From: Planctomycetota bacterium | GTDB lineage: Bacteria > Planctomycetota > B15-G4 | Direction of reading: 5' to 3' | Assembly: GCA_029259715.1 (NCBI GenBank) | Contig: JAJDEP010000016.1 | Location: 124,001 to 188,000 of the forward strand | Length of the DNA: 64,000 nucleotides | Part shown: in pieces, positions 18,150 through 27,700 of the stretch | Position numbering within the stretch: the first letter of the stretch is position 1 | Layout: every line of letters starts with the position of its first letter | Made by a program: the position numbers and the translations under genes | Notes under the pieces: model-generated | The model's input: the letters and a program-made list of their open reading frames with translations, nothing else | Told to the model about the DNA's origin: nothing | The model's database searches: none

Positions 18150-18978
18150 AACGTCCCTCCACGTAGTCGCGGGTGCGCTGGTCCTTGATCGGGCCGGTGA
18201 ACAGGTCCTCGGTGGGCGCCACCTCGACGCACTCACCGTTGAGGAAGAAGGCAGTGCGGTCGGCCAGGCGCCGGGCTTGCTGCACCAGGTTGGTCACGAG
18301 CACGATGGTGATCTCGTGCTTCAGCTCCTTGAGCACGTCCTCGATGCGCATGGTGGTGACCGGGTCGACGGCGATGGAGAACTCGTCGAGCAGCAGCAGG
18401 TCGGGCTTCTGCGACAGGGCCCGGGCGATGGTCAGGCGTTGCTGCTGGCCGCCCGAGAGCAGGCTGCCCAGCGAGTCGAGGCGGTCCTTGACCTCGTCCC
18501 ACAGGGCGGCGCGCTGCAGGCAGTGTTCGACGATGCGGTCGAGCTCGCGCTTGTTGCGCTCCCCGCCGAGGCGCGGCGCGAGGGCCACGTTGTCGTAGAT
18601 GGTCATGGGCAGGCCGACGGGCAGCGGGAAGACCACACCGATGCGGCGCCGCAGGGCGTAGACGTTGCGCCACGCGCGCACGTCGCGGCCGTCGAGGCTC
18701 ACGCGGCCCTCCACGGTCATGCCCTCGGTGAAGTCGTCCATGCGGTTGAGCGCGCGCAGGAACGAAGTCTTGCCGCTGTTGGCCGGGCCGATGATGCCGA
18801 AGATCTCGTGCTCACGGATCTCGAACGACGCCTTGTCGAGCACGACCTTGTCGCCGTAGCGGACGGTCAGGTCCTGCACCACGACCTTGTCGGGGGCCTG
18901 GGACGAGGACGGGGCCTGGGCGCGCGCGGCGTCGGCGTCGGCTCCCGCGGCGAGAGGCGTGTCGGAGGTCGGGGGCAT
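18142..18978 (-). CDS. pstB: Phosphate ABC transporter ATPase PstB2 (Q-loop and H-loop altered)
   Basis: 278-residue second PstB. Walker A is GPANSGKTS (Lys70), the signature LSGGQQQR (174-181) is consensus, and Walker B keeps Glu199, though the following motif is SIAVDP. The Q-loop, normally VFQxPNPFP, reads VFPLPVGLP with Gln replaced by Pro. The H-loop His is Asn230 in VTNLVQQARR. It thus keeps the signature but lacks two hydrolysis-linked residues, the reverse of PstB1. The ATG at 18978 overlaps the pstA stop as TGATG. The first 30 residues are an Ala/Pro/Ser-rich extension. Confidence 0.86.
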   Translation of the reverse strand: MPPTSDTPLAAGADADAARAQAPSSSQAPDKVVVQDLTVRYGDKVVLDKASFEIREHEIFGIIGPANSGKTSFLRALNRMDDFTEGMTVEGRVSLDGRDVRAWRNVYALRRRIGVVFPLPVGLPMTIYDNVALAPRLGGERNKRELDRIVEHCLQRAALWDEVKDRLDSLGSLLSGGQQQRLTIARALSQKPDLLLLDEFSIAVDPVTTMRIEDVLKELKHEITIVLVTNLVQQARRLADRTAFFLNGECVEVAPTEDLFTGPIKDQRTRDYVEGRFG

Positions 18979-19847
18979 CACCACTTCTTCTTCCCGCGCA
19001 GGTACATGCGGAAGCCGATGGAGACGGCGTTCATGGCGAGCACCATGGAGATCAGCACGAGGGCCACGCCGAAGGGCAGGTGCTCGGGGACGCCGGGCAC
19101 CTGGGTCGCCACCACGAACAGGTGCAGCGACATGGCCATGGTCTGGTCCCACACGCTCTGGGGCAGGTAGGGCAGGAACAGGGCCGCGCCGGTGAACATG
19201 ATCGGCGCCGTCTCGCCCGCGGTGCGCGAGACCTCGAGGATCACGCCGGTGAGGATGCCGCTGATGGAGTTGGGCAGCACCACGTGACGGATGGTCTGCC
19301 AGCGGGTGGCGCCCATGTTCCAGCAGGCCTCGCGGAAGGCGTGGGGCACCGACTGCATCGACTCGCGGGTGGCCACGATGACGACGGGCAAGGTCATCAC
19401 GGCCAGGGTCAGCGACGCGGCCAGGATGCTCGTGCCGAACTGGAAGAAGATCACGAAGGCGCCCACGCCGAACAACGCGTGCACGATGGAGGGCACGCCG
19501 GCCAGGTTGATGATGGCCAGGTTGATGATGCGGGTGAGCAGGTTGTCGGGGGCGTACTCGGACAGGTAGAGGGCGGCCGCCACGCCGAGGGGCACCGAGA
19601 GCAGCAGCGCCACGGCCACCAGCCAGACCGTGCCGATGAGCGCGGGGAAGACGCCGCCCGCGGTCATGCCGTCGGTCGGATCGGTGAACAGGAAGTCCAT
19701 CGAGATGGCGGGACCGCCCTTGACCACCAGCACGCCCAGGATCAGCAGCACCGGCACGACCAGCATCACCGTCATGGCGCAGAAGAGCAGGCGCCAGAGC
19801 TTCTCGACGCGGCGGTTCTTGTCGTTGAGGGCGGTCGATTCGAACAC
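18978..19847 (-). CDS. pstA: Phosphate ABC transporter permease PstA
   Basis: 289-residue inner-membrane permease with six or so membrane segments. It carries the transporter-ATPase coupling segment EACWNMGATRWQTIRHVVLP and ends in a basic KKKW tail. It pairs with PstC to form the phosphate channel. It follows pstC after four bases. Confidence 0.93.
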   Translation of the reverse strand: MFESTALNDKNRRVEKLWRLLFCAMTVMLVVPVLLILGVLVVKGGPAISMDFLFTDPTDGMTAGGVFPALIGTVWLVAVALLLSVPLGVAAALYLSEYAPDNLLTRIINLAIINLAGVPSIVHALFGVGAFVIFFQFGTSILAASLTLAVMTLPVVIVATRESMQSVPHAFREACWNMGATRWQTIRHVVLPNSISGILTGVILEVSRTAGETAPIMFTGAALFLPYLPQSVWDQTMAMSLHLFVVATQVPGVPEHLPFGVALVLISMVLAMNAVSIGFRMYLRGKKKW

Positions 19848-19851
19848 GGGA

Positions 19852-20799
19852 TCAGGGCTTCCGGCGGCCGCGGATGAACAGGTCGGCGGTGAGGTTGATC
19901 ACGAAGGTCACGCCGAAGAGCAGGATGCCCAGGGTGAACAGGGCCTGGTAATGCTCGCTGCCGGCGGCCGTCTCGCCCAGCTCGGCGGCGATGGTGGCGG
20001 TGAGCGCGCGCACCGAGTCGAAGGGGCTGGTGGGCAGGTTGATGGAGTGACCGCTGGCCATGAGCACGGCCATGGTCTCGCCGAAGCCGCGGCCGACGCC
20101 CAACAGCACCGCCGCCACGAGGCCGTTGCGCGCCGCCGGCAGGACGACCTTGAAGATCACCTGCCAACGCGTGGCGCCCAGGGCCTCGGCGGCCTCACGG
20201 AAGCCCTCGGGCACGGCCTTCAACGCGTCCTCGGCGATGGTGGTCATGATCGGCGCGGCCATGAGCCCGAGGATCACGCCGGCGTTGAGCACGTTGAGCC
20301 CCACCGGCACGTCGAAGGTCTCGATGATCAACGGGTTCATGATGCTGAGCCCGATGAAGCCCCACACGACGGACGGGATGGCGGCGAGCAGCTCGACCAG
20401 CACCTTGAGCACCTCGCGCGTCTTCCCCTTGGCGAACTCGGCGATGAAGATCGCGGCGCCCAGCGAGAAGGGCACGGCCACGAGCATGGCCAGCCCGGTG
20501 ACCGACGCGGTGCCCGCGATGAGCGCCAGGGCGCCGTAGGTCGGGTTGTTGTCGGAGGTGGGGCGCCACTTGGGCGAGGTGAAGAACTCGCCCACGTCCA
20601 TGTGGTCGGTGATGAAGCCGAACCCGTGGCCCGTGATGAACACGAAGATGCCGATGATGAGCACGATGGCGGACACACCGCCGGTGAAGACCAGCGCCTG
20701 GACGACGCGATCGACCCACCAGGACGCGTTGCGGCGGTCCGCATCGAACGTCCCCGACGCTTGGGCGCCGGAAGAATCCAATTCAGGCGACCCCCGCAC
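19852..20799 (-). CDS. pstC: Phosphate ABC transporter permease PstC
   Basis: 315-residue permease with the coupling segment AAEALGATRWQVIFKVVLP and a typical PstC periplasmic loop after the first membrane helix (TSPKWRPTSDNNPTYGAL). The start is GTG at 20799, overlapping the phoU-like stop by 17 bases; a TTG at 20781 is an alternative. It partners PstA. Confidence 0.92.
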   Translation of the reverse strand: MRGSPELDSSGAQASGTFDADRRNASWWVDRVVQALVFTGGVSAIVLIIGIFVFITGHGFGFITDHMDVGEFFTSPKWRPTSDNNPTYGALALIAGTASVTGLAMLVAVPFSLGAAIFIAEFAKGKTREVLKVLVELLAAIPSVVWGFIGLSIMNPLIIETFDVPVGLNVLNAGVILGLMAAPIMTTIAEDALKAVPEGFREAAEALGATRWQVIFKVVLPAARNGLVAAVLLGVGRGFGETMAVLMASGHSINLPTSPFDSVRALTATIAAELGETAAGSEHYQALFTLGILLFGVTFVINLTADLFIRGRRKP

Positions 20800-21841
20800 C
20801 GAAGAGGCAGTCGGCCAGGTCGTGGACCTCCACCGAGAGCTGCTTGAACAGCTCCTCGGGGTCGGTGCCCTGGATCTCCCACTCGAGCAACACCGTGTGG
20901 AACGGGATCTCGGGGATCTGCTCGCCGGCGCTCGCGCGCAGGACTACGATGACGTCGTACTCGTTGAGCCGGTCGTGGGAGGTGTCGAGTCGCGCGGGCT
21001 TGCCGCCGGGGACCTCGAGGCCGCGTGAGTCGATGAACTCGGAGATGGCCGGGTCGAAGGCGTCGGCCGGGTTCCATCCGGCAGTGGTGAAGTGGGCGTG
21101 ATCGCTCCAGCCCTTGCGGGCCAGCGCCGCCGCCATGGGGCCCAGCCGCTGGTTGTGCTCGTCGACGAACACGACCTCGTATTTGCGCGGCCGCTTGGTC
21201 TCGCCGGTCGCGGCGAAGACGATCTCCTCGCAGATGTTCTTGGCCTGGTCGCGCACGCGCTCGAGGCGGTTGAGCACCACCATCAGCGCCACCAGGTCGC
21301 GCACCGGCCGGCTGCCCTTGTCGCCCTCGCGGATCAGGTCGTCGAAGACCTTGTCGAAGGTGGTCTTGAGCTGGCCGGTGGTGCCGATGGCGCCGCGGGC
21401 GATGCCCGGGTCGCCCTTCTCGAAGGCGAGCATGGCCTGGTCGTACATGGCCAGGGCCTGGTCGCACATCATCTCGATGTCGGCGGCGATGGCGGGGGGC
21501 GCGTCCTGGCTGAGCTGCACGGCCTCGCGGCCGATGGTCACGGCGTAGTCGCCGATGCGTTCGAGGCCCACGTCGAGGCGCAACACGGACGAGACGAAGC
21601 GCAGGGGGCCGGCGCTGGGCAGGTGCCGCGCGACGAAGGCGTGGCAGCGGCGGTCGATGTCCCGGATGGTCCGGTTCACGTGGAGGTCGCCGAGGATGAC
21701 CTTCGAGGCCATGGCCCGGTTGCGTTGCAACAGCGCCCGCACCGACTCCTTGGTGGCCGCGCCGATGATCTTGCCGACGGCCAGCACCGCCTGGCGGATG
21801 GCGTTCAGGTCGTGCTCGAGACGTTCTTCGTAGTGGGACAT
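20783..21841 (-). CDS. phoU: PhoU fused to a catalytically dead low-molecular-weight phosphatase-like domain
   Basis: 352 residues. Residues 1-212 are two PhoU helical bundles, with DVGLERIGDYA and VLNRLERVRDQAKNICEE matching the two PhoU metal-binding repeats. PhoU links the Pst transporter to the phosphate-sensing kinase. Residues 220-330 resemble the LMW protein-tyrosine phosphatase/ArsC fold: VVFVDEHNQRLGPMAAAL aligns with the family's VLFVCxGNxCRSPMAEA loop. The catalytic Cys is Asp227, and the Arg and Ser are Leu233 and Gly234, so the enzyme activity should be lost while anion binding might remain. It lies between pstS and pstC. Confidence 0.85.
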   Translation of the reverse strand: MSHYEERLEHDLNAIRQAVLAVGKIIGAATKESVRALLQRNRAMASKVILGDLHVNRTIRDIDRRCHAFVARHLPSAGPLRFVSSVLRLDVGLERIGDYAVTIGREAVQLSQDAPPAIAADIEMMCDQALAMYDQAMLAFEKGDPGIARGAIGTTGQLKTTFDKVFDDLIREGDKGSRPVRDLVALMVVLNRLERVRDQAKNICEEIVFAATGETKRPRKYEVVFVDEHNQRLGPMAAALARKGWSDHAHFTTAGWNPADAFDPAISEFIDSRGLEVPGGKPARLDTSHDRLNEYDVIVVLRASAGEQIPEIPFHTVLLEWEIQGTDPEELFKQLSVEVHDLADCLFGAGVA

Positions 21842-21869
21842 GCCCGATCTCCCTCCTGCGGACCGCCCG

Positions 21870-22751
21870 TTACTCCGCGAGTTTGCGGACAGGCGCGTAG
21901 CCCTTGTCGAGGATGATTCTCTGTCCCGCGTCGCTCAGGATCCAGTCGAGGTATTCCTTCACGGCCCCGGTGGGCTCGCCGGCGGTGTACATCAACAGCG
22001 GGCGGGCGATGGGATAGCTGCCGTCCATGGCCGAGGCCACCGTGGGCGCGACCGGCGCGGACTTGTCGTCCGCGGCGATGGAGGCCAGCTTGAGGTGGTC
22101 GGTGGCGTAGGCCAGGCCGCTGAACCCGATGGCGCAGGGGGTCTTCTCGACCAGGTCGACCACATCCTTGCTGCCGTGCATGTCGCGCGAGCCGAGCTTG
22201 TACTCGCCCGTCTTCCCGAGCACCGCATTCTTGAAGTAGACATAGGTGCCCGAGTTGTTCTGGCGGCTGACCCGCACGATCTCGGAGCTGTTGCAGCCCG
22301 GGACGTCGACGTTCAGGTGGCCCCACTCGTCGGTCTTGCCGCCCTCGCCGTAGATGTCGGCGAGCTGGGCGATGGTGAAGCTGTCGATGGGGTTGTTCTC
22401 GTGCAGGTACACGGCCACGGCGTCGAAGCCCACGATGTGCTCGACCGGCTCCACGCCGTTGGCGCGGGCCATCTCGAGCTCCTTCGGCTTCATCTTGCGG
22501 CTGGCGTTGGCCAGGTCGACGGTGCCGTTGATGAGGGCGGAGATGCCGGTGCCCGAGCCGCCGCCGGTGACGGCGATGGCGACGCCGGGGTTGACGTCCT
22601 TGTAGTTCTCGGCCCAGGCCTGGGCGACGTTCACGAGCGTGTCGCTGCCCTTGTTCTGCAGCACGACGCGGCCGCTGCCCTCGGCGGGGCGCCCGCAGGC
22701 GGTGAGGGCGATCGCGGTGACGACGGCGAGGGACAGGATCCCGGTCTTCAT
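21870..22751 (-). CDS. pstS: Phosphate-binding lipoprotein PstS
   Basis: 293-residue periplasmic phosphate receptor. The N-terminus is a lipoprotein signal with lipobox LTAC. Phosphate-site motifs of the PstS family are visible: KGSDTLVNV, GGGSGTGISAL and SRQNNSGTY. It is the first gene of the pst operon, ahead of phoU by 28 bases. A possible Pho box lies about 100 bases upstream. Confidence 0.92.
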   Translation of the reverse strand: MKTGILSLAVVTAIALTACGRPAEGSGRVVLQNKGSDTLVNVAQAWAENYKDVNPGVAIAVTGGGSGTGISALINGTVDLANASRKMKPKELEMARANGVEPVEHIVGFDAVAVYLHENNPIDSFTIAQLADIYGEGGKTDEWGHLNVDVPGCNSSEIVRVSRQNNSGTYVYFKNAVLGKTGEYKLGSRDMHGSKDVVDLVEKTPCAIGFSGLAYATDHLKLASIAADDKSAPVAPTVASAMDGSYPIARPLLMYTAGEPTGAVKEYLDWILSDAGQRIILDKGYAPVRKLAE

Positions 22752-22851
22752 CGGTACGACTCCGTGGCAGGTGTCCGGCCGGTGGGCGCTGGAAAAGCGC
22801 CCCGACGACCACTCAGTGAGGCGACACGATAGGCTTCGCGTCCGGCCCGCA

Positions 22852-22869
22852 GGTGAATTTTCCGTGAAG
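22852..22869 (-). promoter_or_regulatory. Possible Pho box upstream of pstS
   Basis: The minus strand reads CTTCACGGAAAATTCACC, with TTCAC repeated at an 11-base period (GTGAA at 22853-22857 and 22864-22868 on plus). Direct half-sites spaced by one helical turn, around an A-rich centre and ahead of pstS, are how PhoB/PhoP-type regulators bind. Only one pair is seen, and the match to the E. coli box is loose. Confidence 0.4.
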
Positions 22870-22925
22870 GTTGGATGCGGCTTCAGCGTGCCCGGGATGG
22901 GCCCGGATGCGGCCCCGCGACGCCC

Positions 22926-24623
22926 CTAGAAGAGCCCGGAAATGCGCCCGTCGGGCCCGACGTCGATGGACTCGGCCGCCGGCCGCCGCGGCAGACCCGG
23001 CATGGTCATGATGTCGCCGGTCATGACCAGCAGGAACCCGGCGCCCGAGCGCACGAGGACGTCCCGCAGGGGCACGTGGAAGCCCTTCGGTCGGCCGATG
23101 AGGTCGGGGTCGGTGGAGAGGGAGTACTGGGTCTTGGCCATGCAGATGGGCAGCCGGCCGTGGCCCTCCTCGTCGAGCTTGCGGAAGCGCGCGCGCAGCT
23201 TGCTGTCCGCCACCACATCCTCGGCGCCGTAGACCTTCTGGACGATGGTGCGCACCTTGTCGAGCAGGGGCATCTCATCGGGGTAGAGCGGTTGGAAGTC
23301 GGCGCGCCCCTCGTCGAGCATGCCGGCCACCGCCCGGGCCAGGTCCTCGGCGCCGGCGCCGCCCCGGGCCCAGTGATCGGAGGCCACCACGGGCACGCCC
23401 ATGGGCTCGATCTCCCGCCGGATGATGGCGATCTCCTCGGGGTCGTCGTCGGCGAAGACGTTGATGCCGACGAGGGCCGGCACGCCGAAGTGGGCGATGG
23501 TCTCCACGTGCTTGGACAGGTTGCGGATGCCTCGGGCCAGGGTCTTGTCGGCGCGGCTCTTGAACTCCGATGCGTCGAGGCCGCCGTGCAGCTTGAGCGC
23601 GCGGGTGGTCACGACGATGACGGCGGCGTCGGGGCGCAAGCCCGCCTTGCGGCACTTGATGTCGAAGAACTTCTCGGCCCCCAGGTCGGCGCCGAAGCCG
23701 GCCTCGGTGACCACGATGTCCGAGAGGCCCAGGGCCGTCTTGGTGGCCATGACGCTGTTGCAGCCGTGGGCGATGTTGGCGAAGGGCCCGCCGTGGACGA
23801 AGGCCGGGTTGTTCTCGAGGGTCTGCACCAGGTTGGGCTGCAGAGCGTCGCGCAGCAGGGCGGTCATGGCGCCGGCGACACCGATGGCGCTCGCGAGCAC
23901 GGGCTCGCGCGAGAAGGTGCGCCCGATCTGGATCGCCTCGAGACGCGCGCGCAGATCGGCCAGCGAATCGGCCAGGCAGAAGATGGCCATGACCTCCGAG
24001 GCCGCCGTGATCTCGAACCCGGTCTCGCGGGGCATCGACTCGGTGGGGCCGCCGAGGCCGATGATGACGTCGCGCAGGGACCGGTCGTTGAGGTCGATGG
24101 CGCGCTTCCACTCGATGCGGCGCGGGTCGAGATCGAGGGCGTTGCCCTGGTGCATGTGGTTGTCTATGGCGGCGGCGAGAAGGTTGTTGGCCAGTCCGAT
24201 GGCGTGGAAGTCGCCGGTGAAGTGGAGGTTGATGTCCTCCATGGGGACGACCTGGGCGTAGCCACCGCCCGCCGCGCCGCCCTTCATGCCGAAGCACGGT
24301 CCGAGGGACGGCTCACGCAGGCAGATGGTGGTCTGCCGGCCGATACGGTTGAGGCCGTCGCCGAGGCCCACCGTGGTGGTGGTCTTGCCCTCGCCCGCCT
24401 TGGTGGGGTTGATCGAGGTGACGAGCACGAGCTTGCCCTGCGGCCCGTCGCTGTTCCGCTCGCGCACGGCGTGGCGCACCTTGGCCTTGTCGTGGCCGTA
24501 GGGCACCAGGTCGTCGGATGCGAGCCCGAGGCGCGCGCCGATCTCCTGGATCGGCAGCATCGAGGCGGCCTGCGCGACCTCGATGTCGCTGGTGGGAAGC
24601 GGGCGCGGTGCGTCGGAGGCCAT
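22926..24623 (-). CDS. fhs: Formate-tetrahydrofolate ligase
   Basis: 565-residue enzyme that makes 10-formyl-tetrahydrofolate from formate, THF and ATP. The P-loop SINPTKAGEGKTTTTVGLGD, GMKGGAAGGGYAQV and DLNDRSLRDVIIGLGG are all family hallmarks. It feeds one-carbon units to purine synthesis or, in acetogenic or glycine-using metabolism, to the folate branch. It sits alone between the efflux operon and pstS. The presence of a GrdB-type selenoprotein elsewhere in the window is not by itself evidence of a glycine pathway. Confidence 0.95.
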   Translation of the reverse strand: MASDAPRPLPTSDIEVAQAASMLPIQEIGARLGLASDDLVPYGHDKAKVRHAVRERNSDGPQGKLVLVTSINPTKAGEGKTTTTVGLGDGLNRIGRQTTICLREPSLGPCFGMKGGAAGGGYAQVVPMEDINLHFTGDFHAIGLANNLLAAAIDNHMHQGNALDLDPRRIEWKRAIDLNDRSLRDVIIGLGGPTESMPRETGFEITAASEVMAIFCLADSLADLRARLEAIQIGRTFSREPVLASAIGVAGAMTALLRDALQPNLVQTLENNPAFVHGGPFANIAHGCNSVMATKTALGLSDIVVTEAGFGADLGAEKFFDIKCRKAGLRPDAAVIVVTTRALKLHGGLDASEFKSRADKTLARGIRNLSKHVETIAHFGVPALVGINVFADDDPEEIAIIRREIEPMGVPVVASDHWARGGAGAEDLARAVAGMLDEGRADFQPLYPDEMPLLDKVRTIVQKVYGAEDVVADSKLRARFRKLDEEGHGRLPICMAKTQYSLSTDPDLIGRPKGFHVPLRDVLVRSGAGFLLVMTGDIMTMPGLPRRPAAESIDVGPDGRISGLF

Positions 24624-24673
24624 GCAGTGTTCTCCCGTCCGCCCCGGAGTCGGGGTGGCCGGGCATGGTGACA

Positions 24674-24690
24674 GGCGCCCCGGGGGCGCC
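24674..24690 (-). terminator. Hairpin after the RND efflux operon
   Basis: GGCGCCC (24674-24680) pairs with GGGCGCC (24684-24690) across a CGG loop, 75 bases past the RND stop. There is no U run, so this is weak as an intrinsic terminator. Confidence 0.3.
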
Positions 24691-24763
24691 GCAACACGGG
24701 AGCCGGTGAGCCCTCAGCAGGCCGCGGCCCGACACCACCGCCGGCCCTCCATCACATGCCGCT

Positions 24764-27700
24764 CTACACCACGGTGGGCGTGGTCGACCCAGCCGGATCG
24801 GCGCGGGGCTGGCTGCGCCGGGCGACGAACTTGTAGAGGTCGTCGACGACCAGGGTCCCGGCGGGCACGAGCACGAGGGTGATGAAGGTGGCGAAGAGCA
24901 CGCCGAAGCCCAGCGACACCGCCATGGGGATCAGGAACTTGGCCTGCATCGATTGCTCGAGCAGCAGCGGGGTGAGCCCGGCGAAGGTGGTCAGCGACGT
25001 GAGCAGGATGGCGCGGAAGCGCGCGGGGCCGGCCGTCTTGACCGCCTCCAGCATGGTGGCGCCGTCGCGACGCACGCGGTTGACGAAGTGCACCATCACC
25101 AGGCTGTCGTTGACCAGCACGCCGGTGAGCGCCACCACGCCGAACATGGACATGATGGTGACGTTCATGCCCAGCAGCACGTGGCCCCAGATGGCGCCGA
25201 CGATGCCGTAGGGGATGGCCGACATGACGATCAGCGGCTGGACGTAGCTGCGGAAGGGGATCGCCACCAGCGCGTAGATCAGGAACATGGCGATGGCGAA
25301 GCCGCGCGCGAGGCCGCCCATGGTCTCGGCCTGTTCGCGCTGCTCGCCCTCGAGCGAGTACGACGTGCCGGGGTGGTCGGCCAGCAGGGCCGGGAGGATG
25401 GTGGCCTGGACGTCGGCCAGGATGGAGTTGGGGTCGTTGAGGGAGATGTCGACGTCGGCGGTGACATTGATGCTGCGTTGACGGTCGCTGCGCTGGATCA
25501 CGGCGTCGCCGCGTCCCATGGTGGCGACGGCCACCTGACCGAAGGGCACCTCGACGCCGCCGGCCAGGCGGATGCGCATGTCCTCGACGTCGCCCAGGCT
25601 GCGGCGCTCGCCCTCCGGGTAGCGCACCATCACCTTGACCTCGTCGCGGCCGCGCTGGATGCGTTGGGCTTCGTCGCCATAGAAACCCTGCCGCACCTGG
25701 CGCGCGAGGGCGGCCCGATCGATGCCCAGCGACTCGGCCTCGGGCGTGATGTCGAGGCGCAGCTCCTGCCGGCCGCCGCGGAATGAATCGGAGATGTCGA
25801 ACACCCCCGGGTAGCCGCGCAGGTGGTCCTTCAGCTGCGCGGCGATCGCTCGCAAGTCGTCGACACGCGGCCCGCGCACCTCGATGTTGATGGCCTCGCC
25901 GGCCGCCATGAGGTTGCTGGAGAAGATCAGCTCGACCGCGCCGGGCACGTCGCCGACGATCGCGCGCCAGCGTTTCTGCAGCACGATGGAGCTCACCCCG
26001 CGGTCCTCGGACGGCGCCAGCTCGACGTTGATCTCGGCCAGGTGCGAGCCGTCGAAGTAAGCCGAGTTGCCGAAGCCCGAGGCCTGCTGGGTGCGGAAGG
26101 GCTGCTCGCCCACCGACGCCAGCACGTGGCGCAGCAGCCGGTCGCCGCCGTCCGGGTCGTACTCGGCCTCGAGCTGCTTCAGGCCGGCCTCGATGCGCCG
26201 CGCCTCGCGGGCGGTGACCGTGTCGGGCGTGCCCTCGGGCATGGTCAGCCAGGCCACGACGTTGTCGGCCTCGACCTGCGGGAAGAACACGAAGCTGATG
26301 CGCCCCGAGGCGAACAACGAGCCGGTCACGAGCAGCACGGCCATGGCCGTGGCCAGGGTGGCGTAGCGCCACTCGAGGGCGACGGCGAGGGACGGCTTGT
26401 AGAGCCGCTCCACGACGAAGTCGAGGCCGCGGCCGAAGCGCCCCTGCAAGCGCTCCCACGCGGCGACGAGCCCCTTGCGCACGCGGGCCCCCGGCGGGCG
26501 CAGGTGCGACAGGTGGGCCGGCAGGATCAGCAGCGACTCGATCAGCGAGAAGGCCAGGGTGGGCACGACGACGAGGGGCAGCTGCTCCATGAACTTGCCC
26601 ATCACGCCGGGGATGCCGATGAGCGGCGAGAAGGCGGCCACCGTGGTGAGCACGGCGACGATGACCGGCGCGCGCACGGCCAGGGTGCCTGCGAGCACGG
26701 CGTCGAGGCCGTTCTTCCCGCGCTCGTGATGTCTGTAGATGTTCTCGCCCACGACGATGGCGTCGTCGACCACGATGCCGAGCGCCACCAGGAATCCGAA
26801 CAGCGAGATCATGTTGAGCGACACGCCGAGCGACGGCATGAGCCACAGCGTCCCGAGGAACGAGATGGGGATGCCGAGCGTCACCCAGAAGGCCAGCGAC
26901 AGCTTGAGGAACAGCGCCAGCATGAGGAATACGAGGATCAAGCCCATGCGGCCGTTGCGCACGAGCAGGTCGAGGCGGCTGCGCAGCATGCGCGCGCTGT
27001 CCTGCCAGACCGTGACGGAGGTGCCCGCGGGCATGCGCTCGGCGGACGCGGCGACGTAGGCGTAGACCGTGTCGGCCACGTCGAGGGCGCGCTGGTCGCC
27101 CACCGCCCAGACCTTCACCATCACGGCGCCGTGGCCGTCGAACTGGGCCGCCTGGCCCGTGTCGGCGAAGGCGTCCACCACCTCGGCGACGTCGCCCAGG
27201 TACAGGCGCGACCCGTCGTCGCGGGTGCGCAGCACGATCTGCTCGAAGTCGGTCTGCCGGTAGGCCTGGGCCTTGGTGCGCAGCAGGATCTCGCCGCCCT
27301 CGGTCTTCACCGACCCGCCCGAGAGGTCGAGGGAGGAGGCGCGCACGGCGGCCGTGACCTCGTCCAGGGTCAGGCCGTAGCGCCGCAGCTGCTGCTCGGG
27401 TACCTCGATGGAGATCTCGTAGGGGCGCGCGTTGGCGAGGGTCACCCGCGAGATGCCGGGCAGGGCCAGCAGCTCGTCGCGCACCCGCTCGGCCAGTCGG
27501 CGCAGGGTGGCCTCGTCGGTGTCGCCCGCGATGGCGACGTCGAGGACCTGGCGCGCGATCTCGAGCTCGCGAATGACCGGGCTCTCGGCGTTGTCCGGGA
27601 AGGAGTCGATGGCGTCGACGGCCGACTTCACGTCGTCGAGCACGTCGCGGATGTCGGCGCCGGTCTCGATCTCGATGTTGACCGTGCCGAGGTTGCCCAC

